Part shown: positions 9,085 through 18,901 of the stretch, one piece after another
Numbering within the stretch: the first letter of the stretch is position 1
How the letters are laid out: each line of letters starts with the position of its first letter
Source of the DNA: JAEMQF01 sp963850525
GTDB taxonomy: Bacteria > Pseudomonadota > Gammaproteobacteria > Burkholderiales > Burkholderiaceae_C
DNA length: 64,000 bases
Direction of reading: 5' to 3'
Assembly: GCA_963850525.1 (NCBI GenBank)
Contig: CAWKLQ010000004.1
Coordinates: 310,001 to 374,000, forward strand
Notes under the pieces: generated by a model
Database searches by the model: none
The model's input: the letters and a program-made list of their open reading frames with translations, nothing else
What the model was told of the DNA's origin: nothing
Position numbers and translations under genes: made by a program

Positions 9085-10212
9085 TCACTGCAAGGGCAAA
9101 ACGGCTTGGCGCGACGCCGCTTGCCACGTGGGCAGCCAGCGGCTCTGCGGGCGCGGCGCGCGGCGCGGCAGCGCGCTGGAAATTGCCACCGACGCGCTGA
9201 CTTGATCCGGCTGCCGGAGTTCCCAACCGTCCACTGCGGCACGGTCGTCCAGGGCCTGCACGAGCCCCTGCCCCAGGCGCTTGGCGTGGGCACGAACGAC
9301 CAGCGCTTCGCACTGGGCCGCGCTGAGCTGGCGCGCAAACGCCCACCAGCGCTGTTGCACGAGGGGCTGACGCCACGCGTCTTCGATGGCCCAGCGTTGC
9401 TCGTGGGCGGCGAGGTTGCGCCCGGCCTCGAGGACGCGCGGCAGCAATGCGTGAAAAAAGGTCTGGAAGCTGCGCTGCGCCGCCTTCGCCGGGAGCAACG
9501 CCTCGATCCGGCTCATGCGCAGGCTCCAACCCGGAGCCAGCAGCTGGCGGCTGACAAACGCCTGCAACGCCTGCGCGGGATTGAACAGGCGCAGGCGGTT
9601 CGGCGGCAGCACGAGCAGCGGCTGCGTGCAAGCCTGCTCATGCGGCATGGGCTCGACAAAACTCGCCAAGCTGGCCGCGCGTGCCCACTGCGCCCCGGTC
9701 AGGCCACCCAGCCCACCCGAGCCGACGGAGCCGTCCGCGTCGAGGCGCTGCGCAAGCTGCTGCGCCTGCGCCCGCGTGATTGCGCAACTGGCGCGCTGCG
9801 CTTTGGCGCTCAACATCGCGAGATTCCCCGCCGCGTAGGCCGCGTCGTGGCGCACCCGGACGATTGCCGCGCCGCTGCACGCGGAGTCCTCTCCGCCCAG
9901 CGGCGCCCGCGTGATGGGGCAATAGCTGACTTCGAGTTGCTGGACAAACCGCGGCGTCACCTGGACGGGTTCGACGCTTTGGCCCTCGCACCAGGCTTGC
10001 AGACGCAGCTTCAGCCACAGCTGCACGGCGCGGCTTGCGGCGCTGCGGCGCGACACGGCGCCTGCGCGGCCCGCGACCAAGCCGCAGCGCAGCGCGGGCG
10101 AGTCGTAGGCCTGCGGCAAGGTCGGCGCAACGCCGTAGCGCGCGTGATCCCAGCCCAGCTCGAAAGCCAGCGTGTCCTGCACGCTGGAGGGTGTGACGGT
10201 CAGTGGATTCAT
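9085..10212 (-). CDS. Hypothetical protein with degenerate HNH-like segment
   Basis: A 375-residue cytoplasmic protein I cannot assign. Residues about 95-140 contain a YCPIT pair followed by RVRHDAAYAAGNLAMLS, which resembles the CxxT plus DxxDN-Y-GN-L layout of HNH nuclease folds but lacks a clear catalytic His-Asn pair. The remainder is helical and alanine-rich, with PPNRLRLFNP in the middle. No signal peptide or membrane segment is visible. It is divergent from a WYL-domain regulator gene across 136 bases, which suggests that the regulator controls it. The HNH resemblance is a weak inference. The ATG at 10212 is the first start giving the conserved-looking N-terminus. Confidence 0.7.
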   Translation of the reverse strand: MNPLTVTPSSVQDTLAFELGWDHARYGVAPTLPQAYDSPALRCGLVAGRAGAVSRRSAASRAVQLWLKLRLQAWCEGQSVEPVQVTPRFVQQLEVSYCPITRAPLGGEDSACSGAAIVRVRHDAAYAAGNLAMLSAKAQRASCAITRAQAQQLAQRLDADGSVGSGGLGGLTGAQWARAASLASFVEPMPHEQACTQPLLVLPPNRLRLFNPAQALQAFVSRQLLAPGWSLRMSRIEALLPAKAAQRSFQTFFHALLPRVLEAGRNLAAHEQRWAIEDAWRQPLVQQRWWAFARQLSAAQCEALVVRAHAKRLGQGLVQALDDRAAVDGWELRQPDQVSASVAISSALPRRAPRPQSRWLPTWQAASRQAVLPLQ

Positions 10213-10348
10213 GGGTCAACTCCTTCAAACAAGCCGCCTCGGATGCGGCGGTTCGGGGCAGTATCCCGAACCGCTGGCTCATGGCGTGAGCTACCCACGG
10301 CAGCGTGCAGATTCTTCGGGCTATGCTCGGCGCTTTGCCCTGGCGACC

Positions 10349-11332
10349 ATGGACCGCACCGAACGCTTCTACAGAATCGAGCTGCTGTTGCGCAGCCGCG
10401 GCTGCGTCGGTTTCGCCGCATTGAGCGACGAGCTGGAGGTTTCACCTGCCACGCTCAAGCGCGACTTGCAGTACCTGCGCGATCGGCTCGGCGCGCCCAT
10501 CGTTTACGACGCCTTTGCCAAGGGCTATCGCTTCGACCGCGCGGCGCCGGGCGCGGACGCGGTGCACGAGTTACCCGGCTTGTGGTTCAGCGAAAACGAA
10601 ATCCACGCGCTGCTGACGATGCAGCAACTTCTCGCCGGGCTGGACGACGACGGCGTGCTGGCGCGTCACCTGCAACCCCTCACCGACAAGCTGCACGGCT
10701 TGCTCGGCGCCGACGCACAAGCGTCGCGCGCGCTGCTGCGCCGGGTCAAAGTCATCGGCACGGCGTGGCGGCGCGCACCGAGCCGGCACTTCGAACTGCT
10801 GGGCAGCGCCCTGGTGCGACGGCGGCGCGTCTGGCTTCGTTACTTCAAGCGCAGCGACCAGTCCTCGAGCGAGCGCGAGGTGTCGCCGCAGCGCCTCGTT
10901 CACTATCGCAACACCTGGTATCTGGACGCCTGGTGCCACAGCAGCGCGGCGCTGCGCCGGTTTGCCCTCGATGCCGTGCGCGAGGCGCGCCTGCTCGACG
11001 CCAAAGCCCGGCTCGTGGGCCTGCGCGAACTCGAAGCCCAGCTCGACGCGGGCTATGGCATTTACGGTGGCGCGGGAACGCGGGTTCGCTGGGCGACGCT
11101 GCACTTCAATGCCGAAGCGGCGTTGTGGGTCGCCAACGAAGAATGGCACGCGCAGCAGAAGTCGCGCTGGCTGCCCGATGGGCGTTACGAACTCCAGGTG
11201 CCCTATGGCGAGCCGACCGAACTCGCGATGGACATCCTGCGCCACGGCGATTCGGTCACCGTCGTCGGTGACAAGGCCCTGGTTTCGGCGATCGCCCGGC
11301 GCCTGGCCAGCGCGGCGGCACTCTATGGTTGA
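10349..11332 (+). CDS. WYL-domain transcriptional regulator
   Basis: A 327-residue DeoR/YafY-type regulator. The N-terminus MDRTERFYRIELLLRSRGCV followed by FAALSDELEVSPATLKRDLQYLRD is the winged helix-turn-helix (about 1-65). The middle holds a WYL domain with YFKRSDQ, SPQRLVHYRNTWYLDAWCH, which is the ligand-sensing core. The C-terminus is a WCX-type extension ending with a PYGEPTELAMDILRHGD segment. WYL proteins bind nucleotides or nucleic acids and often control DNA-repair or defence genes. The ATG at 10349 was preferred because upstream residues in frame are unlike the family. It likely regulates the divergent 375-residue gene and possibly the DUF427 gene 51 bases downstream. Confidence 0.88.
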   Translation: MDRTERFYRIELLLRSRGCVGFAALSDELEVSPATLKRDLQYLRDRLGAPIVYDAFAKGYRFDRAAPGADAVHELPGLWFSENEIHALLTMQQLLAGLDDDGVLARHLQPLTDKLHGLLGADAQASRALLRRVKVIGTAWRRAPSRHFELLGSALVRRRRVWLRYFKRSDQSSSEREVSPQRLVHYRNTWYLDAWCHSSAALRRFALDAVREARLLDAKARLVGLRELEAQLDAGYGIYGGAGTRVRWATLHFNAEAALWVANEEWHAQQKSRWLPDGRYELQVPYGEPTELAMDILRHGDSVTVVGDKALVSAIARRLASAAALYG

Positions 11333-11383
11333 AAATCGACATCCCGCGCCGCCTTGCGCGGCGCGAACGAAGGAGCGACTTCC

Positions 11384-11665
11384 ATGAAAGCAGTCTGGAA
11401 CGGTGTGGTCGTCGCGCAAAGCGACGATACGGTCGTCGTCGAGGGCAATCACTACTTCCCGCACGCCAGTTTGAAGCAGGAGTACGTCAGTTTCAGCAAC
11501 CACCGCAGCACCTGTCACTGGAAGGGCCAGGCGCATTACTACAGCCTGTTCGTGAAGGGGGAAATGAACCCCGAGGCGGTGTGGTACTACCCTGAACCGC
11601 TCGAGGCGGCGGCGCAAATCAAGGGGCGCGTCGCGTTCTGGAAAGGCGTCAAGGTGGAGGAATGA
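11384..11665 (+). CDS. DUF427 family protein
   Basis: A 93-residue small cytoplasmic protein. The conserved pattern VVVEGNHYFPHASL, then STCHWKGQAHYYSL and AVWYYPEP, is the hallmark of DUF427. The function of the family is not established; the tight beta-rich fold with conserved Cys, His and Trp residues suggests ligand binding. AAGGAG lies about eight bases upstream of the ATG at 11384, which decides the start. It follows the WYL regulator on the same strand and may share its control. Confidence 0.9.
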   Translation: MKAVWNGVVVAQSDDTVVVEGNHYFPHASLKQEYVSFSNHRSTCHWKGQAHYYSLFVKGEMNPEAVWYYPEPLEAAAQIKGRVAFWKGVKVEE

Positions 11666-11726
11666 AGGCGAGCGGCGTCGTGAATGCGCGGAGCGGAGCC
11701 GGGCTGAGCCAAGCCACCGCGTCACC

Positions 11727-12764
11727 ATGAATCCGGTGCTTGTCGAAGTCTTGCGCGGCGGGGCAGTGGAGTCCAGCCACCGTGGCGCGATCGCCGTGCT
11801 CGACGCCGATGGCGCGGTTCTGCTGAGCCTTGGCGACATCGAGCGGCCGATCTTCCCGCGTTCCGCGGTCAAGCTGTTGCAGGCCCTGCCACTCGTGGAA
11901 AGCGGCGCGGCGGAGCGCCTGGGTTTGACCGACGCAGAGCTGGCCCTGGCCTGCGCTTCGCACAACGGAGAAGAGGTCCATGTGCAAACCGCTGCGGGAA
12001 TGCTCGCCAAGGCGGGCGTGGATGCTGCGGCCCTGGAGTGCGGCGCCCATTGGCCGTCATTGGACACGGCGACGCGCGCGCTCGCCGCCGCGGGGCGCCA
12101 GCCCTGTGCCCTGCACAACAACTGCTCGGGCAAGCACAGCGGCTTCCTCTGCATGGCGAGCACTCTGCCCAGGCACGGGGTCGACTTGCAGCAGTTCGTA
12201 AAGGGCTACGTGAACCCCGACCACCCCGTGATGCGCGAAGTCACCGACGCGCTGCAGGCAGTCACCGGCTTCGATGCGAAGTCGGCTCCGCGCGGCACGG
12301 ATGGCTGCTCGATCCCGACCTACGGCATCGCGCTGTGCCAGCTCGCTTGGGCGTTTGCCCGCGTCGGCAGTGGCGTGGGTTTGCGCGAGGGCCACGCGCG
12401 GGCCGCGTTGCGCCTGCGCCGCGCGATCGCGAATGCGCCATTCATGGTCGCGGGCAGCGGCCGCTTCGATACCCGGGTCATGCAGCAGCTGGGCGAACGC
12501 GTTTGTTGCAAGGTGGGCGCCGAAGGCGTGTTCTGCGCAGCGCTGCCGGATCGTGGTCTGGGCGTGGCGATCAAGATCGACGACGGCAACGGACGCGCCG
12601 CGGAAGTGGCGCTGGCCAGCGTCATCGAGTCCTGTTTGCGCCTGAGCGATCTTGACGACCAGGCGCTGCATGCGCTGAGCCATCCGACGCTGCGCAATTG
12701 GAATGGCATCAGCGTCGGTCAGCTTCGTCCGGCACCGGATTTGGCAAACCTGCAGCTGCATTGA
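11727..12764 (+). CDS. L-asparaginase II family protein
   Basis: A 345-residue protein of the AnsA-type asparaginase II family (thermolabile-type, related to Rhizobium etli asparaginase), distinct from the E. coli AnsB fold. Landmarks are FPRSAVKLLQALPLVESGAA near residue 45, ACASHNGEEVHV near 78 and NNCSGKHSGFL near 130, where the Ser-Lys and Cys residues form the active site. It hydrolyses asparagine to aspartate and ammonia, probably in the cytoplasm since no signal peptide is seen. The ATG start begins NPVLVEVLRGGAVESSHRG, the family N-terminus. It stands 61 bases after the DUF427 gene. Confidence 0.88.
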   Translation: MNPVLVEVLRGGAVESSHRGAIAVLDADGAVLLSLGDIERPIFPRSAVKLLQALPLVESGAAERLGLTDAELALACASHNGEEVHVQTAAGMLAKAGVDAAALECGAHWPSLDTATRALAAAGRQPCALHNNCSGKHSGFLCMASTLPRHGVDLQQFVKGYVNPDHPVMREVTDALQAVTGFDAKSAPRGTDGCSIPTYGIALCQLAWAFARVGSGVGLREGHARAALRLRRAIANAPFMVAGSGRFDTRVMQQLGERVCCKVGAEGVFCAALPDRGLGVAIKIDDGNGRAAEVALASVIESCLRLSDLDDQALHALSHPTLRNWNGISVGQLRPAPDLANLQLH

Positions 12765-13009
12765 CGCCCGCGGGTCGGGGTGCTGCGGCAACCCTGCGCT
12801 CTTCCGAAGGGCGAGTCGTGCAAGCGCATCAGCGGGACACTTTTCGCGACAACTCGCGCGTCTCGCGAACGCGTTTTTACTGCGCAAGCGATCCGGCGCA
12901 CGGCCGCCGCGTAACCGATCTTGACCGTTGCCTGGCGTGTGCGATGCGCCACTGACGCACCACGACGACAGCGCTAAATTGGCGCCAGGTTGCGTTTGAG
13001 GGGTTCTGC

Positions 13010-13528
13010 ATGCGCCTGATCACCCAAGTGATCACGTCTTATTCAGTCCGCAGGCTTGCGCTGGCGGGTGGCGCGGTGCTGTTGCTTGGCGGCTGCCAAG
13101 CCCTGGCGATCACCGCGGCCGGCATTGGCGCCTCGTCAGGCTTGTCGCACACCGCGAACAGCATCAGTTCGCGAACCTTCACGGCGAACGAGCAGCAGGT
13201 CCGGCAGGCCACTCTGGTGGCCCTGGGCAAAATGGGAATGAAGCTGGAGTCTGCCGAGAGGAACGCGTCAATCGAGACCCTGCGCGCCAGCGTCTCGGAT
13301 CGCAGCATCGAAATCGATGTCGAGGCGCTCAACGAGTCGACCACTCGGATCAGCACGTCCGCACAGCGCGGCCTGTTCACCTACGACGGCGCGACGGCGC
13401 GCGAAATCGTCGCCCAGACCGAATTGGCGATGACGGAACTCGCCCAGTCGCGAAGGGCGCGTGCCCCGAGCAAGACCACCTCGGCAAGCGCAGAGTCAAT
13501 GCTGAGCGGCGCCGCGCTGCGTCGGTAG
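13010..13528 (+). CDS. Small lipoprotein, DUF3568-like
   Basis: A 172-residue exported lipoprotein. The signal peptide ends in the lipobox LLGGC with Cys29, after the hydrophobic stretch ALAGGAVLLL. The mature part has an alternating pattern, with RTFTANEQQVRQATLVALGKMGM and RISTSAQRGLFTYDGATAREIV. It resembles the DUF3568 proteins of envelope lipoproteins, in which a helix pairs with a small beta sheet. No enzymatic motif is present, so the role is probably structural or unknown. The preceding 245 bases carry no gene. It converges on the acyl-CoA synthetase gene with a 44-base gap. Confidence 0.75.
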   Translation: MRLITQVITSYSVRRLALAGGAVLLLGGCQALAITAAGIGASSGLSHTANSISSRTFTANEQQVRQATLVALGKMGMKLESAERNASIETLRASVSDRSIEIDVEALNESTTRISTSAQRGLFTYDGATAREIVAQTELAMTELAQSRRARAPSKTTSASAESMLSGAALRR

Positions 13529-13572
13529 ACGACAGCGCGGCGAGTGCTGTTCGGGCGCGCCGCGAATCGCGG

Positions 13573-15264
13573 TCAAGCCTCGTGCCAGACGACGCTGCGT
13601 CGCGTGCCCGTCCAGCGTTCGAACAGCGGCGCGTAGGCCTCTTCGATTTGATTGCGCTTGACCTTGAAGGTCGGCGTGATGAAACCGTTGTCAACGGTCC
13701 AGGCGGTGCGCACGACGACCAGACAGTCGAGTTGCTCATGCGGGTCGAGGCGGGCATTCACGGCGGCCAAATGCTGGCCCAAATCCGCCTCCATGGCGGG
13801 GCGCTCGGCCACACTGGCGGCGCGCGCCGCGGCTTCGGCGTTGAGCATCACGATCCCCAGCGGCTGCCCCAGGTTGGCACCGGTCACGACGCAGGCTTCG
13901 ATCAGGCCGTTCATCACGAGTTTGTCTTCGATCGGCGCGGGCGCGACGTACTTGCCCTTGCTCGTCTTGAACAAGTCCTTGACGCGCCCGGTGATGCGCA
14001 GGTTGCCCTCGGCGTCGAGCGCCCCCTTGTCGCCGGTGTGCAGCCAGCCGTCGTCGGTGAGCGCCTGGCGCGACAGTTCGGGCTCCTTGTAGTAGCCGAG
14101 CATGAGGCCGGGGCTGCGCATCTGGATTTCGCCGTTGGCCGGGTCGAGCCGGCTCTGCACCCCTTCGTAGGGAAGGCCGACCGTTCCCGGGCGCGGCACG
14201 CCGGGCAAGGTGGCGTGGGAGATGCCGCAGTTTTCCGTCATGCCGTAGACCTCGACGATCGGCAAGCCGAGATTTGCGTACCACGCGAGCAGCTCGGGCG
14301 GCATGGGTGCGGCGCCGCCTGCGGCAAAGCTGCATTGGTCCAGGCCCAGCGCGCCAAGGATTTTCTTGCGAACGATGCCGCGAATGATCGGCAGGTTCAG
14401 CAGCCGCGCCAGCTTGGCCGGCGGCATCTTGGCGTGCACGCCTTGCTGGAACTTGACCCACAAGCGCGGAACTGAAAAGAAGGTCGTCGGGCGGGCGCGT
14501 TGCAAGTCGGCCGTGAAGGTCTCCAGACTCTCAGCAAAGTAGACATGCATACCTACGGCGAGCAAGCCGTGTTCGATCAGGGTGCGCTCGGCGACGTGGG
14601 CGAGCGGCAGGTAACTCAGCATGCGTGCGTCAGTCGTCAGGTGCACCCGTTTCAGCGCCGAACCGATCGACCAGGCGTAGGTCCCGAAACTGTGCATGAC
14701 GCCTTTGGGTGCGCCCGTCGTGCCCGAGGTGTACATGATCGTCGCCAACTCGTCGGCACTGCGCGTCGGCTCGCCCGCCAGCGGCGGCGTGGCCTTCACG
14801 ATCGCGTCCCATTGGGCGAAGTCGTTCGGCGGCGAAAGCGGCGTACCGATGCAGGGCAGTCCCGCGGGGACACCCGCCTTCATGCCGTCCCAGCCGTCGA
14901 GCTTGCCGACAAACAGGAGTTTTGCTTCGCTGTGTTCGAGGATTTGACGAATCGTCGACGCGGCCAGTGTCGGGTAGAGCGGGACCGACACGTAGCCGGC
15001 CATCCAGATCGCGAAGTCAGCCATCAACCAATGCGCGCAGTTTTTCGAGATCAGCGCAATGCGGCTGCCCGGCGGGTGGCCGAGGCCTTTCAAGTACGCC
15101 GCGATGCACCGGGCTTCGCCAAGCAGTTGAGCCCAGGTGAAAGTTCGCAAGGCCCCGGCGCCCATCGGCTGCGTGAGCACAACGTTGTTGGGTGCCGTTC
15201 TCTCCCATCGGTACATGCGCTGCAGCGCCAGTTGATCGGGCGAAACCAGGCTCGATGTCGACAT
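13573..15264 (-). CDS. AMP-binding long-chain acyl-CoA synthetase
   Basis: A 563-residue adenylating enzyme of the ANL superfamily. The P-loop YTSGTTGAPKGVMHS is at about 180-194, followed by YGMTEN for the adenylate pocket, DDGWLHTGDKG for the hinge region and TSKGKYVAPAPIED for the C-terminal domain. The overall form resembles bacterial long-chain or bile-acid-type AMP-dependent synthetases that activate fatty acids for beta-oxidation or lipid synthesis. The ATG at 15264 was chosen because GGAGAAACGC precedes it; an ATG four codons upstream is possible. A much longer in-frame opening to 16581 runs antisense to mnmG and is not coding. It is divergent from mnmG. Confidence 0.88.
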   Translation of the reverse strand: MSTSSLVSPDQLALQRMYRWERTAPNNVVLTQPMGAGALRTFTWAQLLGEARCIAAYLKGLGHPPGSRIALISKNCAHWLMADFAIWMAGYVSVPLYPTLAASTIRQILEHSEAKLLFVGKLDGWDGMKAGVPAGLPCIGTPLSPPNDFAQWDAIVKATPPLAGEPTRSADELATIMYTSGTTGAPKGVMHSFGTYAWSIGSALKRVHLTTDARMLSYLPLAHVAERTLIEHGLLAVGMHVYFAESLETFTADLQRARPTTFFSVPRLWVKFQQGVHAKMPPAKLARLLNLPIIRGIVRKKILGALGLDQCSFAAGGAAPMPPELLAWYANLGLPIVEVYGMTENCGISHATLPGVPRPGTVGLPYEGVQSRLDPANGEIQMRSPGLMLGYYKEPELSRQALTDDGWLHTGDKGALDAEGNLRITGRVKDLFKTSKGKYVAPAPIEDKLVMNGLIEACVVTGANLGQPLGIVMLNAEAAARAASVAERPAMEADLGQHLAAVNARLDPHEQLDCLVVVRTAWTVDNGFITPTFKVKRNQIEEAYAPLFERWTGTRRSVVWHEA

Positions 15265-15399
15265 GCGTTTCTCCATTGCGGTGGCTGTGCCGTGCACCAT
15301 AGGCCATCGTGCGCCGCTCGCCAATAGGGTGAGTACCGCGTGTGCACGGTCTCGGCTCGGTGGCATCCCTACAATCCGCCTTCGTTTCAGAGGCGTGCG

Positions 15400-17394
15400 A
15401 TGTGGTTTCCCGAGGAGTTTGACGTCATCGTCGTGGGCGGTGGCCACGCCGGCACCGAGGCCGCGCTGGCGAGCGCGCGCATGGGCGTCAAGACGCTGCT
15501 GCTGACGCATAACATCGAGACGCTGGGGCAGATGAGCTGCAACCCGTCGATCGGCGGCATCGGCAAGGGTCATTTGGTCAAGGAAATCGATGCTTTGGGC
15601 GGCGCAATGGCGCTGGCGGCGGACGAAGCCGGGATTCAGTTCCGAATCCTGAACAACTCCAAGGGCCCCGCCGTGCGCGCGACGCGTGCCCAGGCCGACC
15701 GCGTCCTGTACCGCGCAGCGATCCGCACGCGCCTGGAAAACCAGGTAAACCTCTGGTTGTTCCAAGGCGCCTGCGACGACTTGCTGCTCGAAGGCGACCG
15801 CATCGCCGGCGCAGCGACCCAGGGCGGGGTCCACTTTCGCAGCCGCGCAGTGGTGTTGACGGCGGGAACGTTCCTGGACGGGCGAATTCACGTCGGCCTG
15901 CAAAACCACTCGGCGGGGCGCGCGGGCGACCCACCTGCGATCGCCTTGTCGGCGCGACTCAAAGAATTGAAGCTCCCGCAGGGGCGCCTGAAAACCGGCA
16001 CTCCGCCGCGCATCGACGGCCGTTCCATCGATTTCAGCCGGCTCCAAGAGCAGCTCGGCGACGGCGTGGCGGCTGCCGACGGTGCGCCTTCGGCGACGCG
16101 CATTCCCTGTTTCAGCTTCATGGGTGACGCGGCAATGCATCCGCGCCAGCTTCCGTGCTGGATCACGCACACGAACGCGGCGACGCACGCCATCATTCGC
16201 AGCGGCTTTGACCGCAGCCCCATGTTCCAGGGGGCGATCGAGGGCGTCGGGCCGCGCTACTGCCCGAGCATCGAGGACAAGGTGAATCGGTTTGCCGACA
16301 AGGAGTCGCATCAGATCTTTCTCGAGCCGGAAGGCCTGACAACGCACGAGATTTACCCGAACGGCATCTCGACCTCGCTGCCCTTCGACATTCAGGTCGC
16401 TGCGGTGCGCTCGATCGTCGGGCTGGAGAACGCGCACCTGCTGCGTCCGGGTTATGCGATCGAATACGACTACTTCGACCCGCGCGCGTTGAGCGCAAGC
16501 TTCGAGACGCGCGCGATCGGCGGCCTCTTTTTCGCGGGCCAGATCAACGGCACGACGGGCTATGAAGAAGCCGCAGCGCAAGGACTTTTCGCGGGAGTCA
16601 ACGCGGCGCTGCAGGTGCGTGGACGCGACGCCTGGCTTCCGAAGCGCGACCAGGCCTACCTGGGCGTCCTCGTCGACGACTTGATCACCAAAGGAATCAC
16701 CGAACCGTACCGGATGTTCACGAGCCGCGCCGAGTTTCGCCTGCAGCTGCGCGAAGACAACGCGGACCTGCGCCTGACCGAAGTCGGCCGTGAATTGGGC
16801 CTCGTCGACGACCGGCGTTGGGACGTCTTCTGCCGCAAACGCGATGCTGTTTCACGTGAAACAGCGCGCCTCCAAGCGACCTGGGTAAATCCGAACCTGC
16901 TCAGCGCGGCCGATGCCGAGCGCATTCTCGGTAAGGCGCTCGAACATGAATACAGCTTGTCGGACCTGCTGCGGCGCCCGGGGATCGGCTATTCCCAGAT
17001 CGACGCCGTCTGTGCGCTCGCTTATCCGGACGCGCCGTCGGCATCCGGGAAATTGAGTGCAGAACTCGGCGAATCACTCGCCGACGCTGTCGTCGACCAA
17101 GTCCAGGTTGCGATCAAGTATTCTGGCTACATCGACAAACAGCGCGACGAAGTCGCGCGCGCCTCCAAGCTGGAAGACTTGGCCCTGCCTGCCGATTTCG
17201 ACTACGCCAGAGTCACCGCATTGTCCTTCGAGGTGCGTCAGAAGCTCGGCGCCCAGCGACCCCTCACCCTTGGCCTCGCGTCGCGAATTTCTGGCGTCAC
17301 GCCCGCGGCGATTTCGCTGTTGCTGGTCCACTTGAAGATGCACCGCCACCGGGAGGCCTCGGCGGCGCCTGCGCTTCGCGATGCGCCCAGGTAA
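15400..17394 (+). CDS. mnmG: tRNA U34 carboxymethylaminomethyl modification enzyme MnmG
   Basis: Works with MnmE to modify the wobble uridine (cmnm5U) of tRNAs; it is an FAD-binding cytoplasmic protein. The product is 664 residues, slightly longer than the E. coli protein (629). VVGGGHAGTEAALASARMG at about 11-29 is the FAD-binding Rossmann motif, GQMSCNPSIGGIGKG near 48 holds the conserved family cysteine, and GQINGTTGYEEAAAQGL is the family signature. The ATG at 15400 begins MWFPEEFDVIVVGGG. A perfect parS-type sequence lies inside this gene at 16848-16863. It is 24 bases before rsmG and begins the mnmG-rsmG-parA run. Confidence 0.97.
   Translation: MWFPEEFDVIVVGGGHAGTEAALASARMGVKTLLLTHNIETLGQMSCNPSIGGIGKGHLVKEIDALGGAMALAADEAGIQFRILNNSKGPAVRATRAQADRVLYRAAIRTRLENQVNLWLFQGACDDLLLEGDRIAGAATQGGVHFRSRAVVLTAGTFLDGRIHVGLQNHSAGRAGDPPAIALSARLKELKLPQGRLKTGTPPRIDGRSIDFSRLQEQLGDGVAAADGAPSATRIPCFSFMGDAAMHPRQLPCWITHTNAATHAIIRSGFDRSPMFQGAIEGVGPRYCPSIEDKVNRFADKESHQIFLEPEGLTTHEIYPNGISTSLPFDIQVAAVRSIVGLENAHLLRPGYAIEYDYFDPRALSASFETRAIGGLFFAGQINGTTGYEEAAAQGLFAGVNAALQVRGRDAWLPKRDQAYLGVLVDDLITKGITEPYRMFTSRAEFRLQLREDNADLRLTEVGRELGLVDDRRWDVFCRKRDAVSRETARLQATWVNPNLLSAADAERILGKALEHEYSLSDLLRRPGIGYSQIDAVCALAYPDAPSASGKLSAELGESLADAVVDQVQVAIKYSGYIDKQRDEVARASKLEDLALPADFDYARVTALSFEVRQKLGAQRPLTLGLASRISGVTPAAISLLLVHLKMHRHREASAAPALRDAPR
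16848..16863. promoter_or_regulatory. parS centromere site, perfect 16-base palindrome
   Basis: TGTTTCACGTGAAACA is identical to the conserved bacterial parS consensus and is a perfect palindrome. It lies inside mnmG, encoding the residues VSRET, about 3.9 kb from parB. ParB binds this site to nucleate the partition complex; that is established for chromosomal Par systems. Position near the replication origin is the normal arrangement. Confidence 0.93.
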
Positions 17395-17418
17395 CAACGT
17401 TTCGGGCTGGCCGCTGAC

Positions 17419-18069
17419 GTGACCCTAGAGTTGCGCAGTCGGCTGGTCGAGATCGCCGGCGAACTCGGCGTGGCGCTGTCGAGCACGCAGCTTGACCGCC
17501 TGCTCGCCTATCTTGACCTGTTGAGTCGCTGGAACGCGACCTACAACCTCACGGCGGTGCGCAACGCATCGGAGATGCTCGTCCTGCACCTCGCCGACTG
17601 CCTGGCGATTGTTCAGCCGCTGCGTCGCCAATTCGGTGAACCCTTGAAGCTGCGAGTTCTGGACGTCGGCAGCGGCGCCGGGCTGCCTGGCGTCGTGCTC
17701 GCGATTGCAGCGCCCCAAGCCGCCGTGGTGTGTCTGGACAAGGTCGCAAAAAAGACCGCCTTTGTTCGGCAAGTGGCGGGGGAACTGGCGCTGGGCAACG
17801 TGCAGGCCGAGCACGCACGCGTTGAGTCCCTCGGCGTCGGATTGTTCGACGTTATCGTGTCGCGCGCCTTCACCTCTCTGGCGGGATTCGTGACGCTGAC
17901 CGCGCCCCATTTGGGGCCTGATGGCCTATGGCTTGCGATGAAGGGCAAGCACCCTGAAGACGAGTTGAGGGCCCTGCCTGGCAATGTCGAAGCGTTTCAC
18001 GTGGAACCTCTGCAAGTTCCTGACCTGGACGCACACCGCTGCCTGGTCTGGATCCGGCGGCGACAATAG
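17419..18069 (+). CDS. rsmG: 16S rRNA m7G527 methyltransferase RsmG
   Basis: Methylates G527 of 16S rRNA with S-adenosylmethionine. The 216-residue length matches the family (207 in E. coli). The SAM-binding motif is VLDVGSGAGLPG near residue 78, and the N-terminal RWNATYNLTAVR is typical. It begins with GTG at 17419, 24 bases after mnmG; no ATG is available near the conserved N-terminus. Its 3' end contains a degenerate parS-like sequence at 17993-18008. Confidence 0.95.
   Translation: MTLELRSRLVEIAGELGVALSSTQLDRLLAYLDLLSRWNATYNLTAVRNASEMLVLHLADCLAIVQPLRRQFGEPLKLRVLDVGSGAGLPGVVLAIAAPQAAVVCLDKVAKKTAFVRQVAGELALGNVQAEHARVESLGVGLFDVIVSRAFTSLAGFVTLTAPHLGPDGLWLAMKGKHPEDELRALPGNVEAFHVEPLQVPDLDAHRCLVWIRRRQ
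17993..18008. promoter_or_regulatory. Degenerate parS-like site
   Basis: CGTTTCACGTGGAACC matches the 16-base parS consensus at 13 positions, with the central TTTCACGTG intact. It lies in the 3' part of rsmG, 1.1 kb from the perfect site in mnmG. One arm is damaged, so ParB binding would be weaker if it occurs. Clusters of parS sites near parAB are common. Confidence 0.5.
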
Positions 18070-18130
18070 CTTCAATCCAACCAATTCGCGCAGCCTGAGC
18101 CCCTGGCCCGGATACGCCTGCCCCTGCCCC

Positions 18131-18887
<757 letters not shown>

Positions 18888-18901
<14 letters not shown>

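Noticed and set aside
8845..11271. Very long open frame on the forward strand (over 800 codons)
   Set aside because: It is antisense to the start of the lipoprotein gene and the whole 375-residue gene and then overlaps the WYL gene in another frame. Its composition is arginine- and alanine-rich with no domain, typical of shadow frames in GC-rich DNA.
15265..16581. Upstream extension of the acyl-CoA synthetase frame
   Set aside because: This part is antisense to mnmG, and the ribosome binding site at the 15264 start gives the natural beginning.
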